Shown: positions 33,376 to 42,326, numbered from the stretch's first letter. The stretch is 64,000 nt of DNA from Nonomuraea dietziae (GCF_014195505.1 NZ_JACIBV010000001.1:6696001-6760000), one strand, 5' to 3'. Notes: a model not told the origin generated them from the letters alone. Made by a program: numbers and translations.

Positions 33376-34034
33376 ACCGCATCCTGATCGCCGAGGACGA
33401 GCGCCGCATCGCCGCGTTCCTGGAGAAGGGCCTGCGGGTCAACGGGTTCGTCACGACGGTGGTGGCCGACGGCGAGAGCGCCTACGATCACGCCCGCAGC
33501 GGCTCCTTCGACCTGATGGTGCTCGACATCGGGCTGCCGCTCAGCGACGGGTTCACCGTGCTGCGACGCCTCCGCGAGGCCAGGGTCTCGCTGCCCGTCA
33601 TCATCCTGACCGCCCGCGACAGCGTCGCCGACACCGTGGCAGGGCTGGAGGGCGGCGCCGACGACTACATCCGCAAGCCCTTCGCCTTCGAGGAGCTGCT
33701 GGCCAGGGTGCGGCTGCGGCTGCGCGCCGACAGGGTGCCCGAGGTGACCGTGCTGAGGGCGGGACAGCTCTCCCTCGACCTGCGCAGCCGCAGAGCCTAC
33801 GTCGCGGGGGAGCCCGTGGAGCTGTCGGCCAAGGAGTTCGCCCTCGCGGAGGTCTTCTTCCGCCACCCCGACCAGGTGCTGACCCGGCAGCAGCTGCTCA
33901 GCCACGTGTGGGGGTTCGACTTCGACCCCGGTTCCAACGTCGTCGACGTCTACGTCCGCTACCTCCGTCGCAAGATCGGCGCCGAGCACATCGAGACGCT
34001 GCGCGGCGCGGGGTACCGCCTGCGGGCGGGATGA
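33372..34034 (+). CDS. OmpR-family response regulator
   Basis: The 220-aa protein has an N-terminal receiver (acid pocket AEDERR, phospho-acceptor Asp52 in MVLDIGLPLSDG, Lys in RKPFAFEEL) and a C-terminal winged helix (LSAKEFALAEVFFRHPDQVLT, then VDVYVRYLRRKIG). The true start is ATG 33372, within the kinase stop. It is probably cotranscribed with the poly-Asp protein and kinase, and perhaps with the sortase 97 bp downstream. A CTCATC direct repeat upstream of the operon is a candidate binding site. Confidence 0.94.
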   Translation: MNRILIAEDERRIAAFLEKGLRVNGFVTTVVADGESAYDHARSGSFDLMVLDIGLPLSDGFTVLRRLREARVSLPVIILTARDSVADTVAGLEGGADDYIRKPFAFEELLARVRLRLRADRVPEVTVLRAGQLSLDLRSRRAYVAGEPVELSAKEFALAEVFFRHPDQVLTRQQLLSHVWGFDFDPGSNVVDVYVRYLRRKIGAEHIETLRGAGYRLRAG

Positions 34035-34131
34035 GAGCGCTCTAACGGCCGGCTCATGGAGGGGCCACCGGGGGTTCGGAGGCTGGAGTCAGCCGCGCAC
34101 GAGACGCGGAACAGGACACCAGGAGTTGGAC

Positions 34132-35025
34132 ATGGACCTCAGGCGGATCCTCCTCGCCATCGCTGTGACGTGCGGGCTCGGCGCCGGGGGAGCGGCACTG
34201 AACGCCGCTCCCGCCCACGCCGCTCCCGGCGCCGCTCCCACCACCGTCACGGCCGCCGACGACGACAGTGACGGCGACGGTGACGATGACGGCGACGGCG
34301 ACAGGGACGACAGGGGTGAAAGCGGCTCTCGCGGGGACGACGACCGCGTCCCTCGGGGCGGCGTCGAGACCGGCGGGGGCGCCCTTCAGGACGACGACGA
34401 TGACGACCACCCCAGCGGCGGGGTCGACACCGGAGCGGGCGGCCTCACGCGCGACGACGACGATGACACTCCGAGCGGCGGGGTGAGCACGGGCCAGGGC
34501 GGCACCGCCCGGGACGACGATGACGACACCCCGCGTGGCGGGGTCGAGACCGGGGCCGGGGGCACGTCGGCGCAGCGGAGCACGACGCAGGCCGCCGACC
34601 CTGTCAGGCTGCGCATCCCCTCCATCGGACTGACCACCAAGATCATCGGTCTCAGGCTGGACCGCTCGGGCAAGCTCATCGCCCCCAAGCGCTACGACCT
34701 CACCGGATGGAACGTCGCGGGACCCGAGCCCGGCGAGCGCGGCGCGGCCGTGATCGCCGGTCACGTCGACTCCCGCACCGGACCCGCCGTCTTCCACGGC
34801 CTGCGCGACCTGAAGCCCGGCGCGAGGATTCACGTCGACAGGAAGGACGGCAGCACGGTCACCTTCCAGGTGCGCAGGCTCGCCGGCTACCCCAAGTCCC
34901 GCATCCCCGACACGCAGGTGTACGGCTCGACCGGCCGCCCCGAGCTCCGGCTCATCACCTGCGCGGGCACCTTCGACCAGAAGCGGCGAAGCTATCGCGA
35001 CAACCTCGTGATCTTCGCCTCCTGA
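34132..35025 (+). CDS. Class F sortase with Asp-rich repeat region
   Basis: The 297-aa protein has a signal peptide (RRILLAIAVTCGLGAGGAAL...AHA). A long acidic region follows, with a repeated unit of about 20 residues of the form DDDDDTPSGGVSTGQGGTAR (three clear copies and one degenerate). The C-terminal sortase domain has His211 (AGHVDS), Cys277 (LITCAGTF) and Arg289 (YRDNL). Class F sortases of actinobacteria are poorly defined transpeptidases at the cell surface. The ATG at 34132 has AGGAG 6 nt upstream. No LPxTG-type substrate is seen in the window. The Asp repeats may bind Ca2+ or wall polymers (inference). Confidence 0.88.
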   Translation: MDLRRILLAIAVTCGLGAGGAALNAAPAHAAPGAAPTTVTAADDDSDGDGDDDGDGDRDDRGESGSRGDDDRVPRGGVETGGGALQDDDDDDHPSGGVDTGAGGLTRDDDDDTPSGGVSTGQGGTARDDDDDTPRGGVETGAGGTSAQRSTTQAADPVRLRIPSIGLTTKIIGLRLDRSGKLIAPKRYDLTGWNVAGPEPGERGAAVIAGHVDSRTGPAVFHGLRDLKPGARIHVDRKDGSTVTFQVRRLAGYPKSRIPDTQVYGSTGRPELRLITCAGTFDQKRRSYRDNLVIFAS

Positions 35026-35026
35026 C

Positions 35027-35066
35027 CACAGGGCCCCCTGGTGATCACTCACCAGGGGGCCCTGTG
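35027..35066 (+). terminator. 18-bp perfect hairpin after sortase gene
   Basis: CACAGGGCCCCCTGGTGA (35027-35044) pairs perfectly with 35049-35066 across a TCAC loop, starting 1 nt after the sortase stop. It separates the sortase from nudC. This is one of the strongest terminator structures in the window despite the lack of a T-run. Confidence 0.85.
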
Positions 35067-35092
35067 TCTCGTTAGGGGTAAGGGAGCGTCAT

Positions 35093-35105
35093 AGGATGAC
35101 ATCCT
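35093..35105. promoter_or_regulatory. Palindrome overlapping the probable nudC -10
   Basis: AGGATG-A-CATCCT is a perfect 13-bp palindrome that overlaps a -10-like TAGGAT (35092-35097), 15 nt before the nudC GTG. It could be an operator for a repressor. It is short, so chance remains possible. Confidence 0.35.
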
Positions 35106-35120
35106 GTTTCGGGGAGGAAA

Positions 35121-36101
35121 GTGCGCGTGGAGACGACGGCGGAAGAGCAACTCCTGGGGCCCCTGCTCCTCGCGCGAGGAACGATCGACAGATCGGCCCT
35201 GCTGCGCGGCGACTCCGGATGGCTCGCCCGCGCATGGGCGAACCCCTCCAGCAGGGTCCTGCTCGTCCACCAGGGACGCACGCTGGTCAGGCGCACAGGC
35301 GAACAGGTCGACGCGGTCCTCTCCACCACGGCCGACGCCCCCGAGGGCGAGCGCTTCCTGCTCGGCGTCGAGGACGACGTCGCCTACTTCGCGGTCACCG
35401 CGCCCCTGCCCGGCTTCGCCGACGCCGACGTCAACGGCAGGGTCGTCGCGCCGCTCGGCCTGCGCGACACCCCCGAGGGCGAGCCGTTCCCCGCAGGACT
35501 GCGCGAAGTTGGAGCGCTCCTGGGAGACCGCGACGCGGGCCTGCTCGTCTACGCCGTCGCGCTGGAGGCCTGGCACACCACGCACGAGTACTGCCCTCGC
35601 TGCGGCAGCCGTACGAGGGTCGAAGCCGGTGGACACATCCGCGTCTGCCCCGAGGACAACAGCCAGCACTTCCCGAGGGTGGACCCCGCGGTGATCATGC
35701 TGGTGCGCGACGAGCGCGACCGCTGCCTGCTCGCCAGAGGCCCTCAGTGGCCCGAGGGGCGGCTGTCGATCCTGGCCGGGTTCGTGGAGCCGGGGGAGTC
35801 GCTGGAGCACGCCGTGATCCGCGAGGTGGCCGAGGAGGTGGGCGTGAACGTCATCAACCCCCGCTACCTCGGCAGCCAGCCGTGGCCCTTTCCGCGCAGC
35901 CTCATGCTCGGCTTCTTCGCCGAGGCCACCTCGACCGAGATCACCTGCGATCTCGCGGAGATCGCCGAGGCCCGCTGGTTCACCCGCGCCGAGCTGCTGG
36001 CCGCCCTCCGCAGCGGTGAGGTAAGGCTGCCGCCGCCCGTCTCCATCGCCCGCCGCCTGATCGAGACCTGGTACGGCGACCACCTCACCGGCGACTGGTA
36101 G
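35121..36101 (+). CDS. nudC: NAD(H) pyrophosphatase NudC
   Basis: The 326-aa protein has an N-terminal NudC domain, a zinc-ribbon region (EYCPRCGSRTR...VCPED) with three obvious Cys instead of the usual four, the Nudix box GFVEPGESLEHAVIREVAEEVG, and the NudC-specific SQPWPFP array that sets NAD(H) specificity. It hydrolyses NAD(H), and in other bacteria removes NAD caps from RNA. The GTG at 35121 has GGGGAGGAA upstream. It occupies the Rv3199c position relative to mycoredoxin and uvrD2. The protein is otherwise full length. Confidence 0.95.
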   Translation: MRVETTAEEQLLGPLLLARGTIDRSALLRGDSGWLARAWANPSSRVLLVHQGRTLVRRTGEQVDAVLSTTADAPEGERFLLGVEDDVAYFAVTAPLPGFADADVNGRVVAPLGLRDTPEGEPFPAGLREVGALLGDRDAGLLVYAVALEAWHTTHEYCPRCGSRTRVEAGGHIRVCPEDNSQHFPRVDPAVIMLVRDERDRCLLARGPQWPEGRLSILAGFVEPGESLEHAVIREVAEEVGVNVINPRYLGSQPWPFPRSLMLGFFAEATSTEITCDLAEIAEARWFTRAELLAALRSGEVRLPPPVSIARRLIETWYGDHLTGDW

Positions 36102-36166
36102 ACCCGCCGAACGGTTTCCCCATCGACCGCGCGTCGCCGCAAACGCAGGCGGCCCGACTCGCGAAT

Positions 36167-37423
36167 ATGCAGGTGATGGACACCGTCATCGTGCTCTTCA
36201 CCAGGGACCTGCGCGTCCACGACCACCCGGCCCTCGCGGCCGCCTGCGCGCGGGCCCGCCAGGTGCTGCCGCTGTTCGTGCTCGACCCCGCGGTGCCCGC
36301 GGGGCGGCGCGGGCCCTTCCTGCTCGACTGCCTGGAGGACCTGCGCGCCTCTCTCCGGGCCCGCGGCGGCGACCTGCTGGTACGGCGGGGCGACGTGGTC
36401 GAGGAGACCATGCGCCTGGCCTCCGAGACCTCCGCGACGGCCGTCTACGCCAGCGCCGACGTCAGCTCACTGGCCAGGAGACGCCAGGAGCGCCTCGGGG
36501 CCGAGCGGATCGAGTTCCGCCGCTTCCCCGGCCTGACGGTCATCCCGCCCGACCTGCTGCGTCCCGCCGGAGGCGGCGACCACTACCGCGTGTTCACGCC
36601 CTACTGGCGAGCGTGGTCCTTCACGCCCCGCCGTCGGATGGAGGAGCCTCCACCCGTCGTCGCCACCCCGCGCGGCCTGGAGCCGGGCGTCATCCCGCCG
36701 CACGAGCCGTACGGCACGCGGGGTGGAGAGAGCGCGGCCAGGGAGCGGATGAGCGCCTGGATGCGGCTCTGCCTGGACGGCTACGCCGAAGGCCACGACG
36801 ACCTGGCGGGCGACCGTACCTCCAGGCTCAGCCCCTACCTGCGGTTCGGCTGCCTGTCGCCGCTGGAGCTGGCGGGCTGCGGCAACGACGACTACGTCAG
36901 GCAGCTGTGCTGGCGCGACTTCTACTACCAGGTCGCCTTCGCCTTCCCCGAACTCAACCGGCGCGACTACCGGCCGAGGGAGATCGCCTGGCGCGAGGAC
37001 GAGGATGCCGCGCAGGCCTGGCGCGAGGGCATGACGGGGCTGCCGATCGTCGACGCGGGCATGCGCCAGCTCATGGCCGAGGGCTGGATGCACAACAGGG
37101 CCCGGATGATCACGGCGTCCTACCTGGTCAAGCAGTTGCGCGTGGACTGGCGCGTGGGCGCCGCCCACTTCTTCGAGCGGCTGCTCGACGGCGACGTGGC
37201 CAACAACAGCGGCAACTGGCAGTGGATCGCCGGCACGGGCAACGACACCAAGCCCTACAGGTCGTTCAACCCGCTGCGGCAGGCGAGACGCTTCGACCCG
37301 GACGGCGAGTACGTCCGCCGGTACGTTCCCGAGCTGGCGGGGCTACCCGGCGGGCTCGTGCACGAGCCCTGGCGGCTGCCCACACCGGTACGGGGCTATC
37401 CCACGCCGCTTACCAGGCAGTGA
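36167..37423 (+). CDS. DNA photolyase/cryptochrome family protein
   Basis: The 418-aa protein has an N-terminal photolyase domain (VLFTRDLRVHDHPAL) and a FAD-binding C-terminal domain: RTSRLSPYLRFGCLSP, CWRDFYYQVAFAFP, EGWMHNRARMITASYLVK, and NNSGNWQWIAGTGND followed by FNPLRQARRFDPDG. These match light-driven cyclobutane pyrimidine dimer photolyases. The start is uncertain: ATG 36167 or ATG 36176, neither with a good ribosome site. It is inserted between nudC and mycoredoxin relative to the mycobacterial order. Confidence 0.93.
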   Translation: MQVMDTVIVLFTRDLRVHDHPALAAACARARQVLPLFVLDPAVPAGRRGPFLLDCLEDLRASLRARGGDLLVRRGDVVEETMRLASETSATAVYASADVSSLARRRQERLGAERIEFRRFPGLTVIPPDLLRPAGGGDHYRVFTPYWRAWSFTPRRRMEEPPPVVATPRGLEPGVIPPHEPYGTRGGESAARERMSAWMRLCLDGYAEGHDDLAGDRTSRLSPYLRFGCLSPLELAGCGNDDYVRQLCWRDFYYQVAFAFPELNRRDYRPREIAWREDEDAAQAWREGMTGLPIVDAGMRQLMAEGWMHNRARMITASYLVKQLRVDWRVGAAHFFERLLDGDVANNSGNWQWIAGTGNDTKPYRSFNPLRQARRFDPDGEYVRRYVPELAGLPGGLVHEPWRLPTPVRGYPTPLTRQ

Positions 37424-37426
37424 GAA

Positions 37427-37450
37427 GGACCCCTCCGGAGGAAGGGGTCC
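37427..37450. terminator. Hairpin between photolyase and mycoredoxin genes
   Basis: GGACCCCT (37427-37434) and AGGGGTCC (37443-37450) form an 8-bp perfect stem with an 8-nt loop, 4 nt after the photolyase stop and 30 nt before the convergent gene's stop. It can act on both strands. Confidence 0.75.
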
Positions 37451-37479
37451 CGAAGCCGTCGGCTCACACGCCCGTCGGC

Positions 37480-37722
37480 TCAGACGCCGGCGGCGAGGCG
37501 GGCCTTGACCTCACGCACGGAAGGGTTGGTCACCGCGGTGCCGTCGGGGAAGAGCACCGTGGGCACGGTCTGGTTGCCGTTGTTGACGCTCATCACGAAC
37601 TCCGCGGCCGCGGGGTTCCGCTCGATGTCGACCTCGTCGTAGGAGATGCCCTCGCGAGTGAGCTGGCTCTTGAGCCGCTTGCAGGGGCCGCACCAGGTGG
37701 TGGAGTAGACAGTGAGCGCCAT
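37480..37722 (-). CDS. Mycoredoxin/glutaredoxin-like protein
   Basis: The 80-aa thioredoxin-fold protein starts MALTVYSTTWCGPCKRLKSQL with the redox pair CGPC. The conserved cis-Pro is in NQTVPTVLFPDG and the C-terminal helix is TNPSVREVKARLA. Size and context between nudC and uvrD2 match mycoredoxin-1 (Rv3198A), which reduces mycothiol mixed disulfides; mycoredoxin-1 has CGYC, so the Pro at the third position is a thioredoxin-like variation. The ATG at 37722 has GGAAGGATTCC upstream. Confidence 0.9.
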   Translation of the reverse strand: MALTVYSTTWCGPCKRLKSQLTREGISYDEVDIERNPAAAEFVMSVNNGNQTVPTVLFPDGTAVTNPSVREVKARLAAGV

Positions 37723-37793
37723 AGGGGAATCCTTCCGGGTTCAGAGGAGGGCCGGTTGGTGCAACAACCGGCCCCGCTCCGGTAATCCCGCCG

Positions 37794-38672
37794 TCAGGAG
37801 AGCTGCTCCTGGATCCAGCTCTGCACCCGATCGGCCACCCCGAGCTGGCGATACAGCGGCGCGCTGTGCGAGATGCCGGGTTCGGTGAAGACCGTCATCT
37901 TCACCCCGACCTGGCCCAGCATGTCCTTCAGCAGCAGGCTCTGCGTGACGGGCACGAACTCGTCGTCGGAGTGCACCGTCAGCATCGGCGCGTCCCTCTT
38001 GCTGGCGTGCCACGGCACTTCCATGCTCGCCCACACGCGCGAGCACTTGCCCTTGGGCTCGCACCCGCCGGCCAGCTTGATCGCGGCGTCGCGCAGCTTG
38101 ACGCGGTTGGGGTCGGTGGAGGCCGCCCCGTCGGTGTAGGCGCGAAGCGGCGAGATCACGGGCGAGACGCCCACGACGCCCTTGAGCCCCGGCAGCGTGC
38201 CGTCGCCGTACGTGCCGACGGCGGCGGCGATGTGGCCGCCCGCCGAGAAGCCGACGACGACGTAGTTGGTGGGGTCGAAGTTCCAGCGGTCGGCGTGCCT
38301 GCGGGCGGTGGCGATGGCGTCGAAGGCGTCGGTGCGCTGCGCGGGCCAGGCCGCCTCGCCTGACAGGCGGTAGTTGAGGTTGAAGACCGTGTAGCCGAGC
38401 TCGACATAGCTGCGGGTGACCTCGGTCATGTACTTCTTGTCGCCGCTGGACCACCAGCCGCCGTGGATGAGGAAGACGGCGGGGTGCTTGCTGTAGTCGG
38501 GCGTCCACCAGACGTCCATGGCCTGGCTGCGACTGGGGCCGTAGGAGATGGTCTCCATCGCGGTGTTGCCCAGCGCGTCGCCGTAGGAGGGTGCCGGGTC
38601 CTTGGACGCGAGCGCCGTACCCGGAACTAACGAGACGGCAGCGAGAACACCCGCAATTACCGCAGCTCGCAC
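37794..38672 (-). CDS. Secreted alpha/beta hydrolase (BD-FAE/esterase type)
   Basis: The 292-aa protein has a signal peptide (VRAAVIAGVLAAVSLVPGTALA), then an esterase-like domain with oxyanion motif FLIHGGWWSSG, nucleophile GFSAGGHIAAA, catalytic Asp region TVHSDDEFVPV and a C-terminal His in GISHSAPLY. The HGG motif places it near carboxylesterase/kynurenine-formamidase-like families. The GTG at 38672 is supported by AAAGGAAG 5 nt upstream and the signal peptide; the frame extends further only as a shadow of uvrD2. It acts outside the cell on an unknown ester. Confidence 0.88.
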   Translation of the reverse strand: MRAAVIAGVLAAVSLVPGTALASKDPAPSYGDALGNTAMETISYGPSRSQAMDVWWTPDYSKHPAVFLIHGGWWSSGDKKYMTEVTRSYVELGYTVFNLNYRLSGEAAWPAQRTDAFDAIATARRHADRWNFDPTNYVVVGFSAGGHIAAAVGTYGDGTLPGLKGVVGVSPVISPLRAYTDGAASTDPNRVKLRDAAIKLAGGCEPKGKCSRVWASMEVPWHASKRDAPMLTVHSDDEFVPVTQSLLLKDMLGQVGVKMTVFTEPGISHSAPLYRQLGVADRVQSWIQEQLS

Positions 38673-38820
38673 GGGCCTTCCTTTCCCCCCATGTTTCGGT
38701 CGGGCCCCATTGTGGGGGAATGACCTACTTTTCGCATCTCGGCGATGATGAAACAGGTGTCGGCGGCATGTTGCCAGAATGGACCTGCCCCCCGCCACCT
38801 GCTGCGAGGATGTTGATGTG

Positions 38821-40869
38821 ATGACTGGCGATGACGTTCTGGACGGGCTCGACCCGGAGCAGCGCGCGGTGGCCGAGGCCGTGCGCGGCCCGGTCTGCGT
38901 GCTGGCGGGCGCGGGCACGGGCAAGACCAGAGCGATCACCCATCGCATCGCCCACGCCGTCCGCACGGGCGTGGTCGACGCCCAGGGCGTGCTCGCCGTG
39001 ACCTTCACCACACGCGCGGCGGGAGAGCTGCGGCAGCGGCTGCGCGCTCTCGGCACGCCCGGCGTGCAGGCGCGCACCTTCCACGCCGCCGCCCTGCGCC
39101 AGCTGACCTACTTCTGGCCCAAGGTGATCGGCGGGTCGGCGCCCTCGGTGATCGAGTCGAAGCTGCCGCTGCTGATCGAGGCGTGCCGGCTGATCAGGAA
39201 GAACCCTGACAGGTCCGAGCTGCGCGACATCGCCGCCGAGATCGAGTGGGCCAAGGTCACCCAGATCGGTCACGAGGACTACATCGCCGCCGCCGCCAAG
39301 GCCCACCGCGCGCCGCCCGTGCCCGCCGAGGAGGTCGCCCGCCTCTACGAGGCCTACGAGCAGCTGCGCCGCGAGCGTCACCTGGTCGACTTCGAGACGA
39401 TCCTCGAGCTGACCGCCGCCGTGATGACCGAGCATCCCGACGTGGCCACGCAGATCCGCCAGCAGTACCGCTACTTCGTCGTGGACGAGTACCAGGACGT
39501 CAACCCGCTGCAGAAGCTGCTGCTCGACACCTGGCTCGGCGGGCGCGACGACCTGTGCGTGGTCGGCGACCCCAACCAGACGATCTACTCCTTCACCGGC
39601 GCCACGCCCCGCTATCTCACCGGCTTCTCCGTCGAGTACCCGAACGCCTCGGTGATCAAGCTGGTCCGCGACTACCGCTCCACCCCTCAGGTCGTCAGCC
39701 TGGCCAACCTCGTGATCGCCAAGGGCAGGAGCCCACACCGCCTCGAACTCCTCGCCCAGCGCCCCGAGGGCCCCGCGCCCGTCTTCGCCGAGTACGACGA
39801 CGAGCCCGCCGAGGCCACGGGGGTCGCCCGTGCGATCAGGAAGTTGATGGACAAGGGCGTCGCCCCTCGTGAGATCGCCGTCCTGTTCAGGGTCAACGCC
39901 CAGTCCGAGGCCTACGAGGAGGCCCTCGCCAAGGCCGAGATCCCCTACCTGGTGCGCGGCGCCGACCGCTTCTTCGAGCGTCCGGAGGTACGGCGCGCGG
40001 TCGTCCTGCTGCGCGGCGCGGCCCGCTCCGCCTCGGGCGAACCGCTGGCGCAGGAGGTGCACAACGTCCTCGGCGGCATCGGCCTCACCCCCGTCCCTCC
40101 GGGCGGCGGCAAGGCCCGCGAGACGTGGGAGTCGCTCAAGGCGCTGGGTGACCTCGCCGAGGACATGGCGATCGAGGGAGCCGACCTGCCCGCGTTCGTG
40201 GCGGAGCTGGAGCGCCGCGCCAGCGAGCAGCACGCCCCTCCTGTCGAGGGCGTCACGCTCGCCTCGCTCCACGCCGCCAAGGGCCTGGAGTGGGACGCCG
40301 TCTTCCTCGTCGGACTCACCGACGGCATGATGCCGATCATCTACGCCGAGACGCCCGAGCAGATCGAGGAGGAGCGCCGCCTGCTCTACGTCGGCGTCAC
40401 CCGCGCGAGGGAGCACCTGGGCCTCTCGTGGGCGCTGGCGCGCGCGGCCGGCGGACGCAAGGGCCGCCGCCCTTCCCGCTTCCTCGACGGACTCACGGGC
40501 CGCCCGGCCAGGTCGATCTCCTCACCCTCGGCACAGAGCGCGTCCTCGCGCAGGCCGGTCGCCACCCCCGTCCACTGCAGGGTGTGCGGCAAGACGCTGG
40601 CCGCGGCGGCGGAGCAGAAGCTGGGCCGCTGCTCCACCTGCCCCGCCGACTACGACGAGGCGCTGCTGGAGGCGCTGAAGGTCTGGAGGACCGCCACGGC
40701 GAAGGAGGCGAAGGTGCCGCCTTACGTGGTGTTCACGGACGTCACGCTGCAGGCGATCGCCGAGCGCGCGCCGCAGAGCGAGCAGGAGCTGCTGTCGATC
40801 GCGGGCATCGGCAAGGTCAAACTCGACCGCTACGGCTCCGCCGTCCTCGCCCTCTGCCGCGCCACCTGA
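38821..40869 (+). CDS. uvrD2: UvrD2-type helicase with tetracysteine and HRDC domains
   Basis: The 682-aa SF1A helicase has Walker A GAGTGKTRA, motif II VVDEYQDVNPLQ, GDPNQTIYSFTGA, LHAAKGLEWDAVFLV and ERRLLYVGVTRAREHL. After the motor come CRVCGKTL and GRCSTC, the tetracysteine module typical of UvrD2, and a C-terminal HRDC domain (TDVTLQAIAERAPQSEQELLSIAGIG). In mycobacteria UvrD2 is an essential 3'-5' helicase whose Cys module matters for unwinding. The ATG at 38821 has GAGGATG upstream. Position matches Rv3198c. Confidence 0.95.
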   Translation: MTGDDVLDGLDPEQRAVAEAVRGPVCVLAGAGTGKTRAITHRIAHAVRTGVVDAQGVLAVTFTTRAAGELRQRLRALGTPGVQARTFHAAALRQLTYFWPKVIGGSAPSVIESKLPLLIEACRLIRKNPDRSELRDIAAEIEWAKVTQIGHEDYIAAAAKAHRAPPVPAEEVARLYEAYEQLRRERHLVDFETILELTAAVMTEHPDVATQIRQQYRYFVVDEYQDVNPLQKLLLDTWLGGRDDLCVVGDPNQTIYSFTGATPRYLTGFSVEYPNASVIKLVRDYRSTPQVVSLANLVIAKGRSPHRLELLAQRPEGPAPVFAEYDDEPAEATGVARAIRKLMDKGVAPREIAVLFRVNAQSEAYEEALAKAEIPYLVRGADRFFERPEVRRAVVLLRGAARSASGEPLAQEVHNVLGGIGLTPVPPGGGKARETWESLKALGDLAEDMAIEGADLPAFVAELERRASEQHAPPVEGVTLASLHAAKGLEWDAVFLVGLTDGMMPIIYAETPEQIEEERRLLYVGVTRAREHLGLSWALARAAGGRKGRRPSRFLDGLTGRPARSISSPSAQSASSRRPVATPVHCRVCGKTLAAAAEQKLGRCSTCPADYDEALLEALKVWRTATAKEAKVPPYVVFTDVTLQAIAERAPQSEQELLSIAGIGKVKLDRYGSAVLALCRAT

Positions 40870-41440
40870 CGCCCTTCTCCGGTCTCCTCGCTGGCAGGTT
40901 GTCTCCTCCTTTGTCGGGCTTTGTCGGGCGAGCCTCCTCCCTTCCGGCAAACCTCCGCTTCTCGTCCGGCGGGCCTCTTTCCCTTCCGGCGAGCCTCCTC
41001 GTTCCCGTCGGGCGTACCTCCTCTCCTGTACGGCAAGCCGGTCTGGCGCCTCCGCAGTCACCGGGTTCCGCCCACCGAAGGCGCCCGCCCAGCAGGACTC
41101 CGGTCCCCGGCGTCACGCCCCCCGCACCACCGACAGCCCACTCCCGCGGCCCCGAGCACCCTTCACCTCTCCCCATCACCCCCATCCACCGCCCCCACCA
41201 CCCCACCCAGCGGCTCGCCACCCCACTCCAGCGCCCGCCACCGGGCCAAGGACCCACCACCCGGGCCAACCCGACCCTGCATCCACTCGCCCTCGGTAAC
41301 CCGCGTTCTCGGCTGTGCCGGCAACCCCCGTCACCACCATCCGCACGCCCCGAAGCGGAAGCGCCGCCCCGGTGCTGGTTCGGGCACGGGGCCCGTCACA
41401 CTAGGTTTGGATGGCTTTCGCCGTAGAAGGAGACCCCACC
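40870..41440. other. 570-bp non-coding stretch with degenerate repeats
   Basis: No reading frame here has coding character. From about 40926 to 41034 there are five to six degenerate units of 19-23 bp beginning GGCGAGCCTCCTC-like. From 41090 to 41390 the plus strand is strikingly C-rich and G-poor. A likely promoter for the next gene ends it: TTCGGG, 17 bp, TAGGTT (-10 at about 41403-41408). A 16-mer here (41089-41104) also occurs in the dyad upstream of adnA. Confidence 0.6.
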
Positions 41441-42314
41441 GTGAACGAAGCGCTCAAGGAGCTGCTCGACCTGCTCGACCTGGAGCAGATCGAGCTCGAC
41501 ATCTTCCGCGGGCGCAGCCCCGAAGAGCGCATCCAACGGGTGTTCGGCGGTCAGGTCGCCGCCCAGGCGCTCGTCGCCGCGGGCCGTACCGTGCCAGAGG
41601 GACGTGACGTGCACTCCCTGCACGCCTACTTCATCCGCCCAGGAGACCCGACCATCCCGATCGTCTACAACGTCGAGCGGGTCAGGGACGGACGCTCCTT
41701 CACCACCCGCAGGGTGGTCGCCGTGCAGCACGGCAAGGCGATATTCACGATGTCGGCCTCCTTCCACATCTTCGAGGAGGGCGTCCACCACCAGGGCCGC
41801 GGTCATGCCGCAGGTGGCGGCCCCCGAGACGCTGCCGACCTTCCAGTCGCGGATGCTCGAGCTGGTGGGCGACGACTCCGACTGGAAGGACTGGCTCTCG
41901 CGCCCCCGCCCGGTCGACGCCCGTTACGTCTCCCCTCTGACGTGGGAGGCCTACAAGGACCCGTCGCTGCGCACGGCCGAGAACAACGTCTGGTTCCGCT
42001 ACGACGCCGAGCTGCCCGACGACCGTCTCCTCCACGTCGTGCTGGCCGCCTACGCCTCCGACTACACCCTCGTGGACACCGTGCTCCTCGCCCACGGACT
42101 CGCGTGGGGCGCCTCGAACGTCACCGGTGCCTCGCTCGACCATGCCATGTGGTTCCACCGCCCCTTCAGGGCCGACGACTGGTTGCTCTATGCTCAGGAG
42201 TCGCCCTGGTCGGGGGGCGCGCGCGGTCTGGCCCGCGGGCAGATGTTCACCCCGTCGGGTGAGCTGGCGGTGTCCGTGGTTCAGGAGTGCATGATCCGCG
42301 TGGCGAAGTCATAA
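41441..42314 (+). pseudogene. Acyl-CoA thioesterase II (TesB-like), frameshifted
   Basis: Two overlapping frames together give one TesB-type double hot-dog thioesterase. The first runs from GTG 41441 (AAGGAG 8 nt upstream): FRGRSPEERIQRVFGGQVAAQAL, VHSLHAYFIRPGD, SASFHIFEEGVHHQGR. The second continues MPQVAAPETLPTFQSRML, then DHAMWFHRPFRADDWLLY and FTPSGELAVSVVQECMIR. The join is at 41798-41804, where one extra G (CGCGGTC instead of CGCGTC) shifts the frame by +1. Removing it restores about 290 residues with no stops. It may be real decay or a sequence error. Such enzymes hydrolyse acyl-CoA to free acid and CoA. Confidence 0.85.
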
Positions 42315-42326
42315 AACTGCAGGTAG

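Noticed and set aside
41604..42314. Programmed ribosomal frameshift in the TesB-like gene
   Set aside because: No slippery heptamer or following structure is evident at 41795-41804. A one-base insertion explains it more simply.
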